From assembly GCA_003342895.1 (NCBI GenBank), contig PTFA01000050.1, positions 129,681 through 193,680 on the forward strand: 64,000 nucleotides of DNA. Direction: 5' to 3'. The stretch is from Casuarius casuarius (taxonomy: Eukaryota; Chordata; Aves; Casuariiformes; Casuariidae). Below are positions 36,375 to 48,260 of the stretch, in pieces (the first letter of the stretch is position 1; each line of letters starts with the position of its first letter). A program made the position numbers and the translations under genes. The notes beneath the pieces were generated by a model that saw nothing but the letters and a program-made list of their open reading frames with translations, was not told the DNA's origin and made no database searches.

Positions 36375-38557
36375 TTTTTACCATGGGTTAGGAAAGCTGA
36401 GCTCTTAAAAAAATTGCTTCACCTTGGAAAATAAAAATGTATTTTTTTCCTGCCTTAAATAATCAGACATATAGAAGATTTGTGGCCTTATTCCTGAAAC
36501 TTTGCTATCTGTTTCAGATGGATTCCAAGAAATATAATGTTAAAGCTAATTTATTCACAATCTGGTTTATTATTATAGGTGGCACTGTCAGCGCCTGGTG
36601 AATTAAGTCGTGATTATTTAGCCTTGCTGGTCTAGAGCTGCTATCAGCCCTCTTTACGGGGGTTTTGTTTGCCTGTTGGTTTGCTGCAGGCTTTCACTAG
36701 GGGCAGGCATGTCTGATGAGGGAGAGAAGGATTGTGCCCACGAGTGTCGGCTCCATTCTTGTTCAAAGAGGAGCAGGCTGCAGTCCGTTTCAGGGCAGAA
36801 AAAAGTTGTTCTGCAGCCCTGTCGTATGTGTGATTGAAGAAACAGTTTTGTGAAGTGAAGCGAGGGTAGAATGACTGTTTTCTGATATATGTTGGACAAG
36901 AAAACTTAAACTGTACAGGATACTTGTTTTGGCTGTGCTTCAGAAGCTATCTCATGTGATGTCACCTGTAAATAGCGGGGAACTTTGACATCAGCTCTGT
37001 GTGATACTGTTTAAATAAGAGCCTCATTTACAGAATCCTGCTGCCTGTAAAATGGCTCTAATGGCGTTATCCCCCTGCCTGAGGGGAAAGCTAAACACTG
37101 AAACCCCAAAGAGTTTCTAACTGGGGAGGAGAGAAGGGAAGGCTAATCTCTAACAGTATAACCTATTCTCATGTTCTGATTTTATAGGACTCGGTTGTTA
37201 GAAAAACAGCATAAAGCCGTAGTTACAGATATGAGGCATATGAGACCACTAAAGAAATAGTGTTGCTATTTGAAAATGAGCAGATGATTCTGGGCTGCTA
37301 GACATCTTCAGCATTCTGAAAGTAATTAAAATGCTTGATCTTGCTTCAGTAGTTATTTGTAATGAGAGTTTTTTAGTTTCTTAAGATCCGGAGAGCCTAT
37401 GTTATGCAATACTGATGCCCTGCATAATGCAGTTGTATACTTGCATCTTTTGTATATGTGTCTATCCCCATAATGTGTAGCTACACATGTATACACACAT
37501 GTGTAATTATGGTCATTTCATCTGGAAAATTTTGTATGCTCTTGGATTACCATTAATAAATCCAGAGAGCACCAAATCTATTAGTATGTTATGAGATATT
37601 CCGTTGCACAATTGTGAGTCTGGCTTCTTCGAACAGGACACGTACGAGATGATGCAGAAATGATTTTAAATGGGCTTTCTCAAATCTGTCTTTTTAGTGT
37701 AATAGAATCTTTTTATTTCAGACAGTGGTTGCAGTTTGTATTTACATAATAAAATGAATTCCTCGCACTTTGACCAGATCATAAAGCAACGCTCGTCATT
37801 GGTGTTGCAAGTTGTACCCCACCAGTGTCTTCATCATATTGACTGAGCCACTGTCGGTAGCTCTTCTTCAGTTTTGGCAGTCTGGAATACTTGACGATAT
37901 CAGCACATTATTGTTGCTGTTAAAAATAAACGTTTTCCCAAAATACTCCATGAGCAAGCACGCACTGGAAGAGTTTTTGCATCTTATTGTTGTTATTGCA
38001 TTCTGACGTTAGCCACCAGCCAGTACGCTTTCTTCTTCACTGAGATGATCGCTGTGCTTATGGAGTGGCGTAATAACCATTTATGGCAATAAAGGGTTAG
38101 CCTTGCGTCGGAGATATTAACCCCATTTGATTTCCCTACAAACAAGCAGTGCGGATTCAGCGACGTTTGCTGTCGCGTTGTGGAAGATGGCCTTTGAGGA
38201 CTGGTTTGAAAAAAGAGCCTACCTGGCATTGCAGCTACTACCTGCAGCCTATCAGTGCATCCTGTGGTGTTTCGGGGTGGATGAAGGAAAAAGAGCCCAG
38301 ACAGTTTACTATGTGTGAGGTTTTAGATGTAACGCTAAAAGCTAGCTCCCGTGTGCTCCACGTGGACCTAAAGAATACAGCACCCTTTTTATGCAGCTGT
38401 CATGATCTGAAAGTTCCCTTTCTCAAAAACCTGGATATTATATTTTCTGACTGTTCCATACCTCAAGAGGAAGCTGCACGGTAACTTTTTGTAAGCTCTC
38501 TGGGATTCCTTGCCTGGCAAATGTAAATTATTACTGAGGCCAAATACATTGCTGAGC
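36375..38557. other. Non-coding DNA, no gene seen
   Basis: Mixed sequence. The part at 36960-37100 and the part at 38030-38170 are richer and less repetitive than their surroundings and could be conserved. A frame of 111 codons at 38149 has no recognised domain. No repeat family was recognised apart from the hairpin at 37468-37512. Confidence 0.5.
37468..37512. repeat. Inverted repeat with alternating TG/CA core
   Basis: CCATAAT (37468-37474) pairs with ATTATGG (37506-37512). The interior holds imperfectly self-complementary TACACATGTATACACACA-type sequence. The whole can fold into a hairpin. It may be a decayed microsatellite or palindromic element. Confidence 0.5.
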
Positions 38558-38745
38558 TCACTGGGGAGATCCAGTGGATGTGGTCAGCCGGTGTGTCACG
38601 AAGGGGACTGCCGAATCGGGGCCTCTCACGGGCCGATGCCGCCTCAAGGGACCGGGTTCACGGCGTGGTACGCCGCCTTCGGCTCCTGTCGGGGGGTTCT
38701 TCGCATGCCAGCTGCCTTCTGCAGAAGGTAGGCTGCTCTCTTTCC
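38558..38745. promoter_or_regulatory. Small CpG island with donor-like end
   Basis: Dense CpG sites at 38585-38705 in AT-rich surroundings. A splice-donor-like CTGCAGAAG/GTAGGC follows at 38731. This layout would fit a promoter with a short first exon on the + strand. Several overlapping frames cross it on both strands, none with a recognisable domain. Confidence 0.3.
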
Positions 38746-39312
38746 TTCCTTTCTGGGTCCTCTTGCAGGTCTTTGTTGTCATATAGATTGGAACATTTTC
38801 CTTTTCTCTTCGTTAAGGAGCAGGGCAGCATTTGCAAATGCAAGAGCTAGGTCTAGGTTTAGACAATTACCGTGGCCACAGTTGCAGAACACAGTGAGTT
38901 GTCTGGGAGAGCCAAACCTGGTGGCTTTGAGCACAAGCAGCACGTTTCGCAGAAGGACTGTTCCTCTGCTAGGAGAAGAGGTAGTTCTGATGGTTTCTGA
39001 AGGGAGTCACTGTCTCTGTGTGTGATGTCATATGACCGTACGTTAGTGATTTATGATTTTGCTTTTTTTCTTGCATGTCAGTGTATTCAGTTAGAACCAT
39101 TGCATTGAATTATGTATTCTGGTACATGACATCTTAACGCTTGCTGCCATCATTTCTCAGTTAACGTGCATATTTAAATTTGAAACTTTACTTGAAATTT
39201 GAGACAATAGAGTTGATCTTTCAGAAAAATGGTTTAATATAGAGCAGTATTTTCTGCAAAAGAGTCTCTAAGGTGGATAGATTTGAGCTCTTTTTTTAAA
39301 GAGATTTTTATT
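38746..39312. other. Non-coding DNA, no gene seen
   Basis: No recognisable repeat, RNA gene or open frame of note. Confidence 0.6.
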
Positions 39313-39455
39313 TTAAAATATATATTATAAATATGTCTTTTTTAAATATGTAATTTTAAGTAAGACTTAATATATAAATATATTTATAATATATAATATA
39401 ATAATATATTATATAATATATAAATTTATATTATATATAAATAAATATATACAAG
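39313..39455. repeat. AT-only low-complexity tract
   Basis: Almost pure A/T over about 140 bases, rich in self-complementary TATA/ATAT units. It would melt easily and may form cruciforms. Typical of an expanded and decayed AT microsatellite. Confidence 0.85.
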
Positions 39456-41209
39456 AATATACACCTATAAATTTTACTCTAAGGCCAGTGCCTTTTGTTT
39501 TCATTCACTTTTGTTAAAGCTCTGAATGCAGCTCATGTAAATTTATCCCAATGACCTTTTAGCTACTTAGCTCAGGTGCCAATAGTCACGTAGCCCCAGC
39601 AGCCCAGAGCTCAGTGCTGCCTAGTTGTCCAAGTTGCAGACAGATTTTGCAGCTGGTCTTGAGCTCTCTGCTGTGTTATGTTGGTATTGGTAGCTTAGTT
39701 TAAAGTTAGCTTGAATACACCTTCTATCCCTTTGCATAAACACTGTGGTAGAAACACTTTTGGGCACACTTATTTTTGATCTGGAGAAAGGTATCATTGT
39801 ATGTGAATAAGAATAGCATACTTTGAATCTTGTCTGTTATCACACTAACGCTTACTTCTCTTAATGCCATTAGTTTGTTTAGGACATTTAAAAAAACCCA
39901 CAAATCTTCATTATTTTTTGACGGTTTTATTTAGATCAGGCTCATACTTTGGGCTAAGATTTTGTTTCCCATATGGGCAGCTCACTAGTCTTACTAAATT
40001 ATATATTTTAAATAAACATGTTCAAAATAATACTTTGTAGACATGATTAAATATTAAAATATCCTTTTTTATAAATTAAATTCAGGTCCTTGGAAAGTTT
40101 TACTCACATTTCTATTGTTCTTAGCACAACAGCTGACTGTCTGACTTCGTCAGTGGTTTCCGACAAAGACTTAAAACAAAGATTAACTTCAGATTGCTAA
40201 ATGTGTCAAACAACTGCTGTTGAAGATGAACTTTTTTGTTATTGTGGAACATATCCTGCTGTCATCTGTGTTTTTGTCAATCTAAAATTATCTCTCTTCA
40301 TTTTTAATAAGCTAAAAAAATGCATTCATTTGATTCAAGTTCCTTCATCATGAAAAGTTTACCAGTGCAAAAACATAGTAGCTATTATCTTAAGTTTCAT
40401 GCTCTGTGAGCAATGTAATACCAGTGTATACTTGCTAAATAGTTTCAAAATGACAGTTTACAAGGATCAGATCAAGCAATCACAATGTTATAGTGTATAT
40501 TTGGTACAAATGTAAATACCTCAAGCGTCTTTATTGCGTTGTCTGAAATTAAAGTAAGCCAACACCATCTTCTCTGGATATTACTGTCTGAACAGTTTGG
40601 ATAAAGCTATAATAATATTTATTTTCGTTTTATGTGATGAACAACAGTCTTAAAACTAATTCTGGTGAATTAAGACTCTTATTTCTGGGGAACTAACTGC
40701 CACTATTTGACTGCTGTTGTAAAACTTTATTAGGCAATACATCTGACCTCAAATTGGAAATTTGTGTTGGAACCAGTTTAGGAAATCATTATAGTTCTGT
40801 TGTTAATTTTATATTTGTCTAATAAAACACAGCAGGACCTACATGACATGCGCTAATGCAACTGATGCTAGCTGTTAGACTTTTTTTTAACTATTGCTTT
40901 CTACTTTGTAGAGGCATAAGGTAGGAAAAAAACTGATTGGACCTTAGTAATAGGGGTTACTTTCTTTCTGGTAGGAAATTACTGCTCCATAGTTAGTAGA
41001 TACTTCTAGGAAGGTCATGTATTAATACTATCAAATACATATTTGTGTATTTAAAGAAAATATGCATCACTATGATGTTAAAGATGCAGATGGGTGAGTA
41101 TTTTATGTTGTTTTCCAAATTGTATCAGTAGCATCATTAAGTTCCTGATGATGCTACCTTACCAGATGACTATTTTGTCGTCTTTTCAAGAAAAAGCATG
41201 TTAAAAATG
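39456..41209. other. Non-coding DNA, no gene seen
   Basis: AT-rich DNA with no recognised gene or repeat. Confidence 0.6.
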
Positions 41210-42310
41210 ATTGGCTAACATGAATGAGGTTACAGAAATAGAAATGACAGTATCCAAAGTGAGAGGAAAAGTTGGGGGCTGAAGGCCTGAAGATCACTTG
41301 AATATGGTCAAATCAAGTGTACCAGAAAAGCCCCATTCCAAAACGTGGAACAAATTGGTACATTGTATAGCAAATCTGATCACAAAGATTTCTCATTTAG
41401 CTATATCATGTGGGGAGAGGACTAGCATAATTACAGAATAAGAAATATAGTATCAGTATTTAAGAAAACAGGAGAGTAGTAGAAGGGGTTTAAGAAATCA
41501 CAGGTTTCTTAGTCAAATATCACTAGTAAGTAAGGTTTTTAAAAAAAATTGAAGGAAAGCATAGTTGATGATATTGAGGTAAACACAAACTAGGCTAGCA
41601 TGACCTTATCAGTCGTAGATAGTGCCAAACTAATCTGGTGTTTTTCTTTGGTAAGGTAACTGTTTTTTCCAATTTATATTTATTTTTGTACACAAGGGAA
41701 ATGCAGTAGATCTGTCTGAAATCCAGTAAAACGTGCTGTGTTGCCCCTTGAGAAATGGTTAGTTAAGCAGCTGTGGATGGAAACTGGTACAAGCTCTGTA
41801 AGGTGGGCAAGGAACTGGCTAAGAATGAGTCTACAGAAGGAATTGTGATAAGGTGAAAGTTGGTTGTATAAAAATTACTAATAGAGTTCATTAGGATTGG
41901 TCTTGATAATTTGTTAATGATGTTGGCAGATAGCATAAAGTTGTGAGATATTCCCAATGCTAAAAAAATACCCCTCCTTATAAGGAAAATAAATGACCTT
42001 AAAGAATAGAAATGGAATGGGATTTCTCAGTACAAAATGCAAGATCATCTACTGGTGAGTAGTCCCAAAGCATTCTGCTGTGAAATGGGCAGCTCATTAA
42101 CAAATTAGGAAAGAGACAGTGTGCATTAATGATCACAGGGTTATGCTGAGACTCCAAGATGTGTCCAGCGGAAGAATGTATCATAACAAGTAAAAAATAT
42201 TTCTTGTAGACATAGGGAAGCATCACTGTTGTTGTATAGGGACTTGGTAAGACTTTATCTGAAATCATGTGCAGAGTTTTGAGCAACCATGTTCAGGAAA
42301 GATGCATTTA
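41210..42310 (+). mobile_element. Decayed CR1/L3-type LINE body
   Basis: Several landmarks of the reverse-transcriptase region of CR1/L3-type LINEs appear in the right order on the + strand. They are a 'gccaaactaatctggtg' segment with a following 'aaggtaac' (41625-41660), a 'gggaaatgcagtagatctg' segment (41697-41715), and a 'gttggttgt...actaatagagttca' stretch ending in a 'ttggtcttga' segment (about 41860-41905). A 'gatgttggcagatagcataaag' type block (about 41919) and a 'gacttggtaagactttatctg' segment (42241-42261) follow. All frames are broken by stops and indels. No intact frame, 5' end or octamer tail remains. This is an old inactive copy. Confidence 0.75.
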
Positions 42311-43008
42311 AACTGCCACCCACAGGCACAGTGAAGGGCTGGTTGGTTGACCAGGGGAACGGAGAACCTGACTTGTCAGTGGTCCACCCACTCCTGTACC
42401 AGAAGTCACCAACTGCATGATAAACGAAGTGGGAATGGTTACATAATGCAAGGCTTATTAGCCCAGGCAGTGCTGCCCATATGTAAAAGTCCTGCCCCAT
42501 GCCTGGCCCGGGGCCGGTATTTCTGTGTTGGGCTCCATGTTCTCACAGAACTTGGCTCCACCTTGGGAGACTTTCATCTGTTTCAAGGCTGAGACACGTC
42601 TGTCTTAAAAAAGCAGCTCTTCATGCAGAATTTTGCAACTTCCATCCAATTTACCTTTTCATTTTCTCTCAGATTGTCAATATTGACTAGATTTGCCCTT
42701 TACTTTAGCATGGTGTCCAATCTCATTCAATTGGAGCAGTGAACCATGATTCTTCCGGTTTGTACATGCTCAGTACAAAAAAGTGATACTGTAAATTTAG
42801 TGACCCCTGGTTATACGTGGCTTATCCTTAGGCATATCTTTATCACTTCTTATCTGGATTATTGTCGTTCTTATTTTAGTAGCCTTCTGGCAGCTTGTAG
42901 CTTGTGTGTTGGTTGGCTGCGATATTGATCACAAGAAAGAGTATTTACATTCACATATTCACAGTTTGCTGGCTGCTTTCTTTGCATCACCACTTTGTGC
43001 ATGCTCAG
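42311..43008. other. Non-coding DNA, no gene seen
   Basis: Mixed sequence following the LINE relic. Frames of 60-81 codons have no recognised domain. A short GC-rich CCTGGCCCGGGGCCGG block lies near 42502. Confidence 0.5.
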
Positions 43009-43079
43009 CACTTCTAAATACCATGGCTATCTTTGTTCATTCAGTCATTCAGTCATTCATTGCTATGGATTTAGAAGTG
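43009..43079. repeat. Hairpin with CATTCAGT octamer loop
   Basis: The left arm (43009-43026, beginning CACTTCTAAAT) pairs with the right arm (43063-43079, ending ATTTAGAAGTG), with one bulge and one mismatch. The loop contains tandem 8-base CATTCAGT units. The structure could be a small palindromic element or a template-switch product. It is longer than most chance hairpins in the window. Confidence 0.7.
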
Positions 43080-43115
43080 TAACTTGAGGTACAGAGCGCT
43101 AGCCGTGCTGGATGT

Positions 43116-43171
43116 AATCTTTGTAGAAGCTTGGTCCATTTGAAATCTTTGTAGAAGCTTGGTCCATTTGA
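43116..43171. repeat. 28-bp tandem duplication, two copies
   Basis: Two identical 28-base copies (43116-43143 and 43144-43171) lie side by side. The unit contains an AAGCTT site. As with the duplication at 2204, perfect identity indicates a recent event or an assembly artefact. Confidence 0.95.
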
Positions 43172-46100
43172 AGTCACTGTAATTTTTGCCTTAAATGAGA
43201 AAATAGATAAGCTTGGCTATATAAGAAACTTGGAGTCTGTTCACACATTAGCCCTTCTAGGGTCAATAGGCAGTATTAACAGGGCTTGTTTAATTTATAT
43301 TACTTAGTAGGAGGCTTTATTTTCTTTGTTGTTATTTAGAAAATGGAGACATGAACACTGAATTAAAATTAAGAGTGTTGTAAAGAATGCTCCATAAAAA
43401 TTCCAGCTATTTTTCAGATTTCGACTAGTTTGTTTTTTATTTGTTCACATTTAATTCTATTTATAAAAAGCTTGGTCTTTACACAAAGAAAAAAAAGGGA
43501 GGAGGGAGAAGTATACATTGACATACTAAGCGAAAAACCTCAAGAAAAATTACAGTAAATTAAAATTTATTTCCCAAGGGATAGAACATATTTCGATGGG
43601 GATGAAGGAAGGAACTAATAGACTTTCTATGAACAGCCATTTTTATTTAAAGAATAAGCTTTCAGGCAAATATAATGCTGCAGTCTCTTGAGGATGGCCA
43701 TTTTTTTCTTGTTAGGAATAATACCAATTAAAAAGTGAACAATTAAAATCACTGAAAGTTTGTCAGTGTAGGTTTTCTTTGGAGCTATGCTTTCTATCAT
43801 GCTGTTGCTTTCTTAGCGTGCTTTATACTGCCGGTATAGCATGCAGTGCAGCTGTGCTTCCTGTCTGCAGATAATAATTAGTTAACGTTGCCAAACATAA
43901 ATGAATTGTGTCTGCTAATCTAAAGTACTTGCTAACAAATCAAACCTTTTGGGACTATTTTACTATCTTGAAAGGATGCAGTTTGACATTTTGGGTTCTT
44001 CTCACCCTTGGCTTTACCCCTGAGTATCTTTATCCCTGAGTATCTGGAGATGTAGAGGGTTTTTTGTTTGTGTTAACTCCAGATCATATCAATGATCTGC
44101 CCAGCACGCTCTAATAGTGACCTTAGCTCAACCGAGCAGGCAGCACTGCAGTGCAGTGCAGGTGTGGAAGGGAACAAACAGGTTAAGAGAAGAACACAAA
44201 ATTTCTTAAAACAGCTTTGCTGCTAAAAAAGATGTAGTGTCAAATTATACCCTAAGGAAAGGCAGGATTTATAGGGAGAGGTAATCACACACTGAGTAGA
44301 AATTGGTTCAGCCATTGCAATTTCTCCCACCTCGTTGTCTACTAACCCACACTTCTGCATAGGTGCTAACTACCTGCCTCCTTTCCTGCTCCACAGGTTG
44401 TGATTATTTTCCCCTCAAATTTTTTGAGCTGATAAAAACAATGTAGATATTAGATGAGCAGTTCCTAGTCTATGCTAAGCTTTGTATTTGTTGTATTTCT
44501 TTGACCCAATAAGGGGTTCTCTGCCCGAAAGCTTTTCCCTTTTTTAAACAGTATGGTTTGTTTTCTTAAAAGGTACTACCTCTTCCTCCAAACCTGGTCT
44601 CTCTCATTACGCTTCTTATCGAATGTCAACTCTCTGATAATGATGTGACTGTTAAAAGCTATCCTATTTTCTAAAAGATTTTTGAACCAAGGAAGTTTAT
44701 CAAAACACATTTTATTAAAAAATTCCTAGTATCTTTTTTGTCTCATCTAGGATCAATAGAGACTTTTTTAGTGCTGTTTTATTTCACAATTCTTTATCTT
44801 CCAATAGAACAAGCTATGATGTTCTGGAGATGCCTCCCAGCTCTTAATGATGTGCAATAGTTCACACAAGTTCATATGCTTTGTTGTATAAAACCAGATC
44901 TCTTTTGAAATACTCATGAAAATAGTGACCTCATGGTTTACTTCAAATTTCTGTTATTTATCCTCCTCATTATATATTGCTCTAAATGTATTTAGGTATA
45001 TTTTTTCTAACTTGAAGAAATGTGACTGTGTATACCATAAGGAATTTGACTGAAATATAGATGATTATAGGAAGGTTTCTTTAGTATTTAATTTTTATGT
45101 TTAATGTATGTATGTTATAGCCCTTTCAGTTTTAAAGGCAAAGCTTACTAACATTTTTGTTCATTCTAACCACATGGTCCTCAAGTCCTTCAAAATTTCA
45201 GTTGTATTAAACATGGAGGGTACCATCATTTTTCATAGATCTCCTTGAAAAATCCATTCCTTGCACACAAAAAAATGATGATTTCACAATGTTACATGTT
45301 TAGAAAGTTGAATGAAAATACTCCGTAGCTAATTTTGACAGTTCTAACTTGAAGAAAAGCCAATGCCCCAGAACAATGCATGGCCAGTGCATTTGTAATA
45401 TGATGCAGAAATCAATACACATGACCAGATTTTCCAGTCCACTACACTTATTTTGAAAACTCGTCAGAGGTCTGGAAGGGAGCATTCCCCATGTCAAGGA
45501 GAGTCTCTGATGGCTGAAGGCTGGTGAAGATGGTAGAGCCACCTCCTACACCAGCTGCCTTGCCCCTCGTAGCACAACGAGGGAAGGTATCAAAACCATA
45601 CTGGGGCTAAGGAGGGCTGAAAGGGTGGATTTCTATTCCATTGCCCCAGATCCTATCTAAGTGTATGCTTTGTTGTGGAGGTGATGCTAGTAGCAGAAAT
45701 TAAAATGCATGCCTGTTAGCCTTACCCTCTCAGAGAGATAACCAATGCTACATGTACATTCTTCTTATGAACAGGGACAGAAATAACTGTAAGTCATGAC
45801 AGTACTTCCCGAAGGGATGCGGAGATGGTGGCCTTCGAATGCATGCAGCCAGGGACAGACCTAACGCAGTAGTCTTCCTTGCTCTGGTAGGACTTGTCTG
45901 TAACACACTGGCGTGCAACGCACATGCGCTTGCACAAGCTGTAACCTGCACTGCTCTCAGCAGAGCCTATTAGCACCCATGAACCCCTTGTCTGCTGTGG
46001 TACACTAATTCTGGTTTCAGAATAGCGAAACATCTTGTGCCTTGTTTAACTGGAGACATGCCCTGAGGGCAGGAGTAGCTGAGCAGCAGTTCCTGCAATG

Positions 46101-47540
46101 GCAGGATTCATTGAAAACTTGGTTTCTTCTGAATGCTTTGTGTGGAAAGCACAAGCACTGCATCTGTGCTGGGAATAACCTATAGGGGTTCTTGTTTCCA
46201 TACTGCTTTCCAAAATTACTACTTTAGGCAGTGAAATCTGCTCACTTTTCTGGACATCTAGCAGCCCAGCTAGAAGACCAGCAAGATGACTCTAGATTGC
46301 TAGAGAGATGGCTGTGGTGCATGTATAGACAATGTCATATCATATGAGCACTGAATGCGGTGGATTTAGCTAACACTGGATTTGCTGTACTTGTGCACAT
46401 CAATTACTCATGCTCAGTAAGTTTGACATGGACTGTGCCAAACCTTTCAGACTGACCAGTGTTGGCAAATCCGAAACCTCTCTGTAGTGCTGGCATTGCT
46501 CCCTGCTAATCGCAGCACCTCAAGTTATAGGAAAAGGTTCTTCTGTAGAAGTTGAAACTTCTGTGACAATATTCTTATAGAAGGACAAAGAGTTTGGGAA
46601 AAACACTGTTGCAGAATTTGGGTCTGCTTTTTATCATTTCCTATATCAGCTGTTAATGTAGGATTAATGAAGAGTAAGACCAACACATTTCTTCTTCTAT
46701 GCCATACGCCAGCTTCACCATGTGTCTAGACAGCCAGGGTATTTTGCTTTGGACTGCGCAGTTTTGATGGATTTTAATCCACAAGCTACTTCTGATTCCT
46801 GGTCACATTTATGACATATACAGTCTTAGCTTTTTTTCCTCATTCAAGACGCATGCATCCATAGACTGGAATGGGTGTTGGAAAGATAAATGGCTAAAGG
46901 AAAAAGAAATTAGTCTGAATGTTCTTAGAGCAGGAGCAAGAAGACCCTATAAAGGCAGACTGTGTGACAGAGATAAAAACTAAATGAAAATTAAGGCTCA
47001 AGAAGAGGCCTGGCTGATAGGAGGGAAAGGAAGTCCAAATATTTTCAGATAATACCCAAAAGATGAAATGTAAAAAATGCTCCATTAAATCCCATTTCCC
47101 CCTTACTTTGATATTTTAATTTCCCATTTCACTTCCTTTTATAATTTTCTTCTACCATTCCAATGATACTCACCCACTCTCTAGTGCAAACGTTGTGTTG
47201 CAAATCATTTTCCCAAAGAAAATGGTCCTTTAGCCCAGCAGTATTCAATGTCTATCCATTCAGATTTTGATACCTATCAGAATACAGAGCTGAAGGAAGG
47301 GTTCACTTTGCTTTGTTAGTCTGTGGCTGGAAGTTGAGGTGTGGACTGCTGAAGACAGTGAAAGGTACATGGTCTTCAGAAATGTAAGGGTAAAACTGGA
47401 ATTATAAAAAATGTGCTTTACATTATGATGTGGAACTCAAGTATGTGTATAAAGAGCTTCAGTCATTTAATTATTTTTATTTTGTCAGTAGTTTCTTACA
47501 TGTAATGATAATTTGTGCACTCAGATTTATGTTATTGCAG
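43172..47540. other. Non-coding DNA, no gene seen
   Basis: AT-rich to mixed DNA. A short direct repeat 'ccctgagtatct' occurs twice at 44018-44048, and a self-complementary GCACTGCAGTGCAGTGC block lies at 44143-44159. Frames up to 80 codons have no recognised domain. No repeat family was recognised. Confidence 0.55.
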
Positions 47541-47615
47541 GCTTCAGTCCAGCAGAGCACTTAAGCACTCGATTAACTTTAAGCACAAGAGTAGTCCCAT
47601 TGCTGGATTGGGGCC
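47541..47615 (+). mobile_element. Palindromic DNA-element (MITE-like) relic
   Basis: Segments 'cagtccagcagagcacttaa', 'gattaactttaagcacaaga' and 'gtagtcccattgctggattg' follow one another and end in GGGGCC. This is the compact layout of a sauropsid palindromic element in which most of the second arm has been lost. It is the clearest of the MITE-like relics in the window. Confidence 0.65.
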
Positions 47616-47780
47616 ATAATAAAGCAAAAGACTGTTTCAGGAGAAATTGCATTTTTTTTGTTTTAAGTGTCAAGAGCACAGTTTATTTGTTTGCCTTTCA
47701 GACAGTAATCTTATTAGCAAAATTGGCAGGATTAAGAGGCTATTAAAATCTGTATGTTTTCACATCAGTTAAAATCTGTA

Positions 47781-47801
47781 CTGTATTCCCTTGGAATACA
47801 G
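47781..47801. repeat. Perfect 9-bp inverted repeat
   Basis: CTGTATTCC and GGAATACAG flank a CTT loop. It is the first of three perfect inverted repeats within 150 bases. Confidence 0.85.
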
Positions 47802-47825
47802 CAGTTCTGTTGTGCAATAACTGGA

Positions 47826-47862
47826 TTTTAATGCAACCACGTCACTTAAGATTGCATTAAAA
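47826..47862. repeat. Perfect 11-bp inverted repeat
   Basis: TTTTAATGCAA and TTGCATTAAAA flank a 15-base loop that contains a CACGTCA sequence, close to a CRE half-site. The arms contain TAAT/ATTA homeodomain cores. Confidence 0.85.
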
Positions 47863-47887
47863 CGCATTTATTAAATTACTTGGCTGC

Positions 47888-47930
47888 TTTTAACTGGTGG
47901 GCTGGAAGTAGTAGCTAAGTCCAGTTAAAA
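47888..47930. repeat. Perfect 10-bp inverted repeat
   Basis: TTTTAACTGG and CCAGTTAAAA flank a 23-base spacer. The arms contain an AACTG core of the MYB type. It is the third hairpin in the cluster. Confidence 0.85.
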
Positions 47931-48049
47931 ATGCAGAGAGGCTCTTTTGACTGTGAAATAACATTTTGAAGGATTTTGTGCAGTTTGTCTGCATCAATCA
48001 AACTGTGTTTGTTTACCAAGCAACATGTAACCAGTGCTAATTTTATGGC

Positions 48050-48260
48050 TGTTCGGATGGGCCCAGCGCAAATCCCGCTGGCCTTGAAGGCAGCCGCAGC
48101 GAAGGGCCTTTCCTGGCGCTGGCGCGCTCCGGCTGCTGGGGACGAGAGACCCGCTCCAAGTTTGTCCGCGTTGTTTTCTTACCACGGGGGAAAACCTGCC
48201 ACTGCTGTTCTTCCGCCTGCTTTCTGCATCTTGTCCCTTCGCGTGACACGTTTCTACCGT
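48050..48260. promoter_or_regulatory. Small CpG-rich patch
   Basis: CpG-rich, GC-rich DNA (densest at 48065-48170) in AT-rich surroundings. A forward frame of 125 codons spans it but has no recognisable domain, and reverse frames are also open, so it is probably a composition effect. A minor promoter is possible. Confidence 0.25.

Noticed and set aside
43029..43060. Tandem 8-base units as a possible CR1 tail
   Set aside because: The units (CATTCAGT) differ from the known CR1 octamer, and no CR1 body lies directly upstream.
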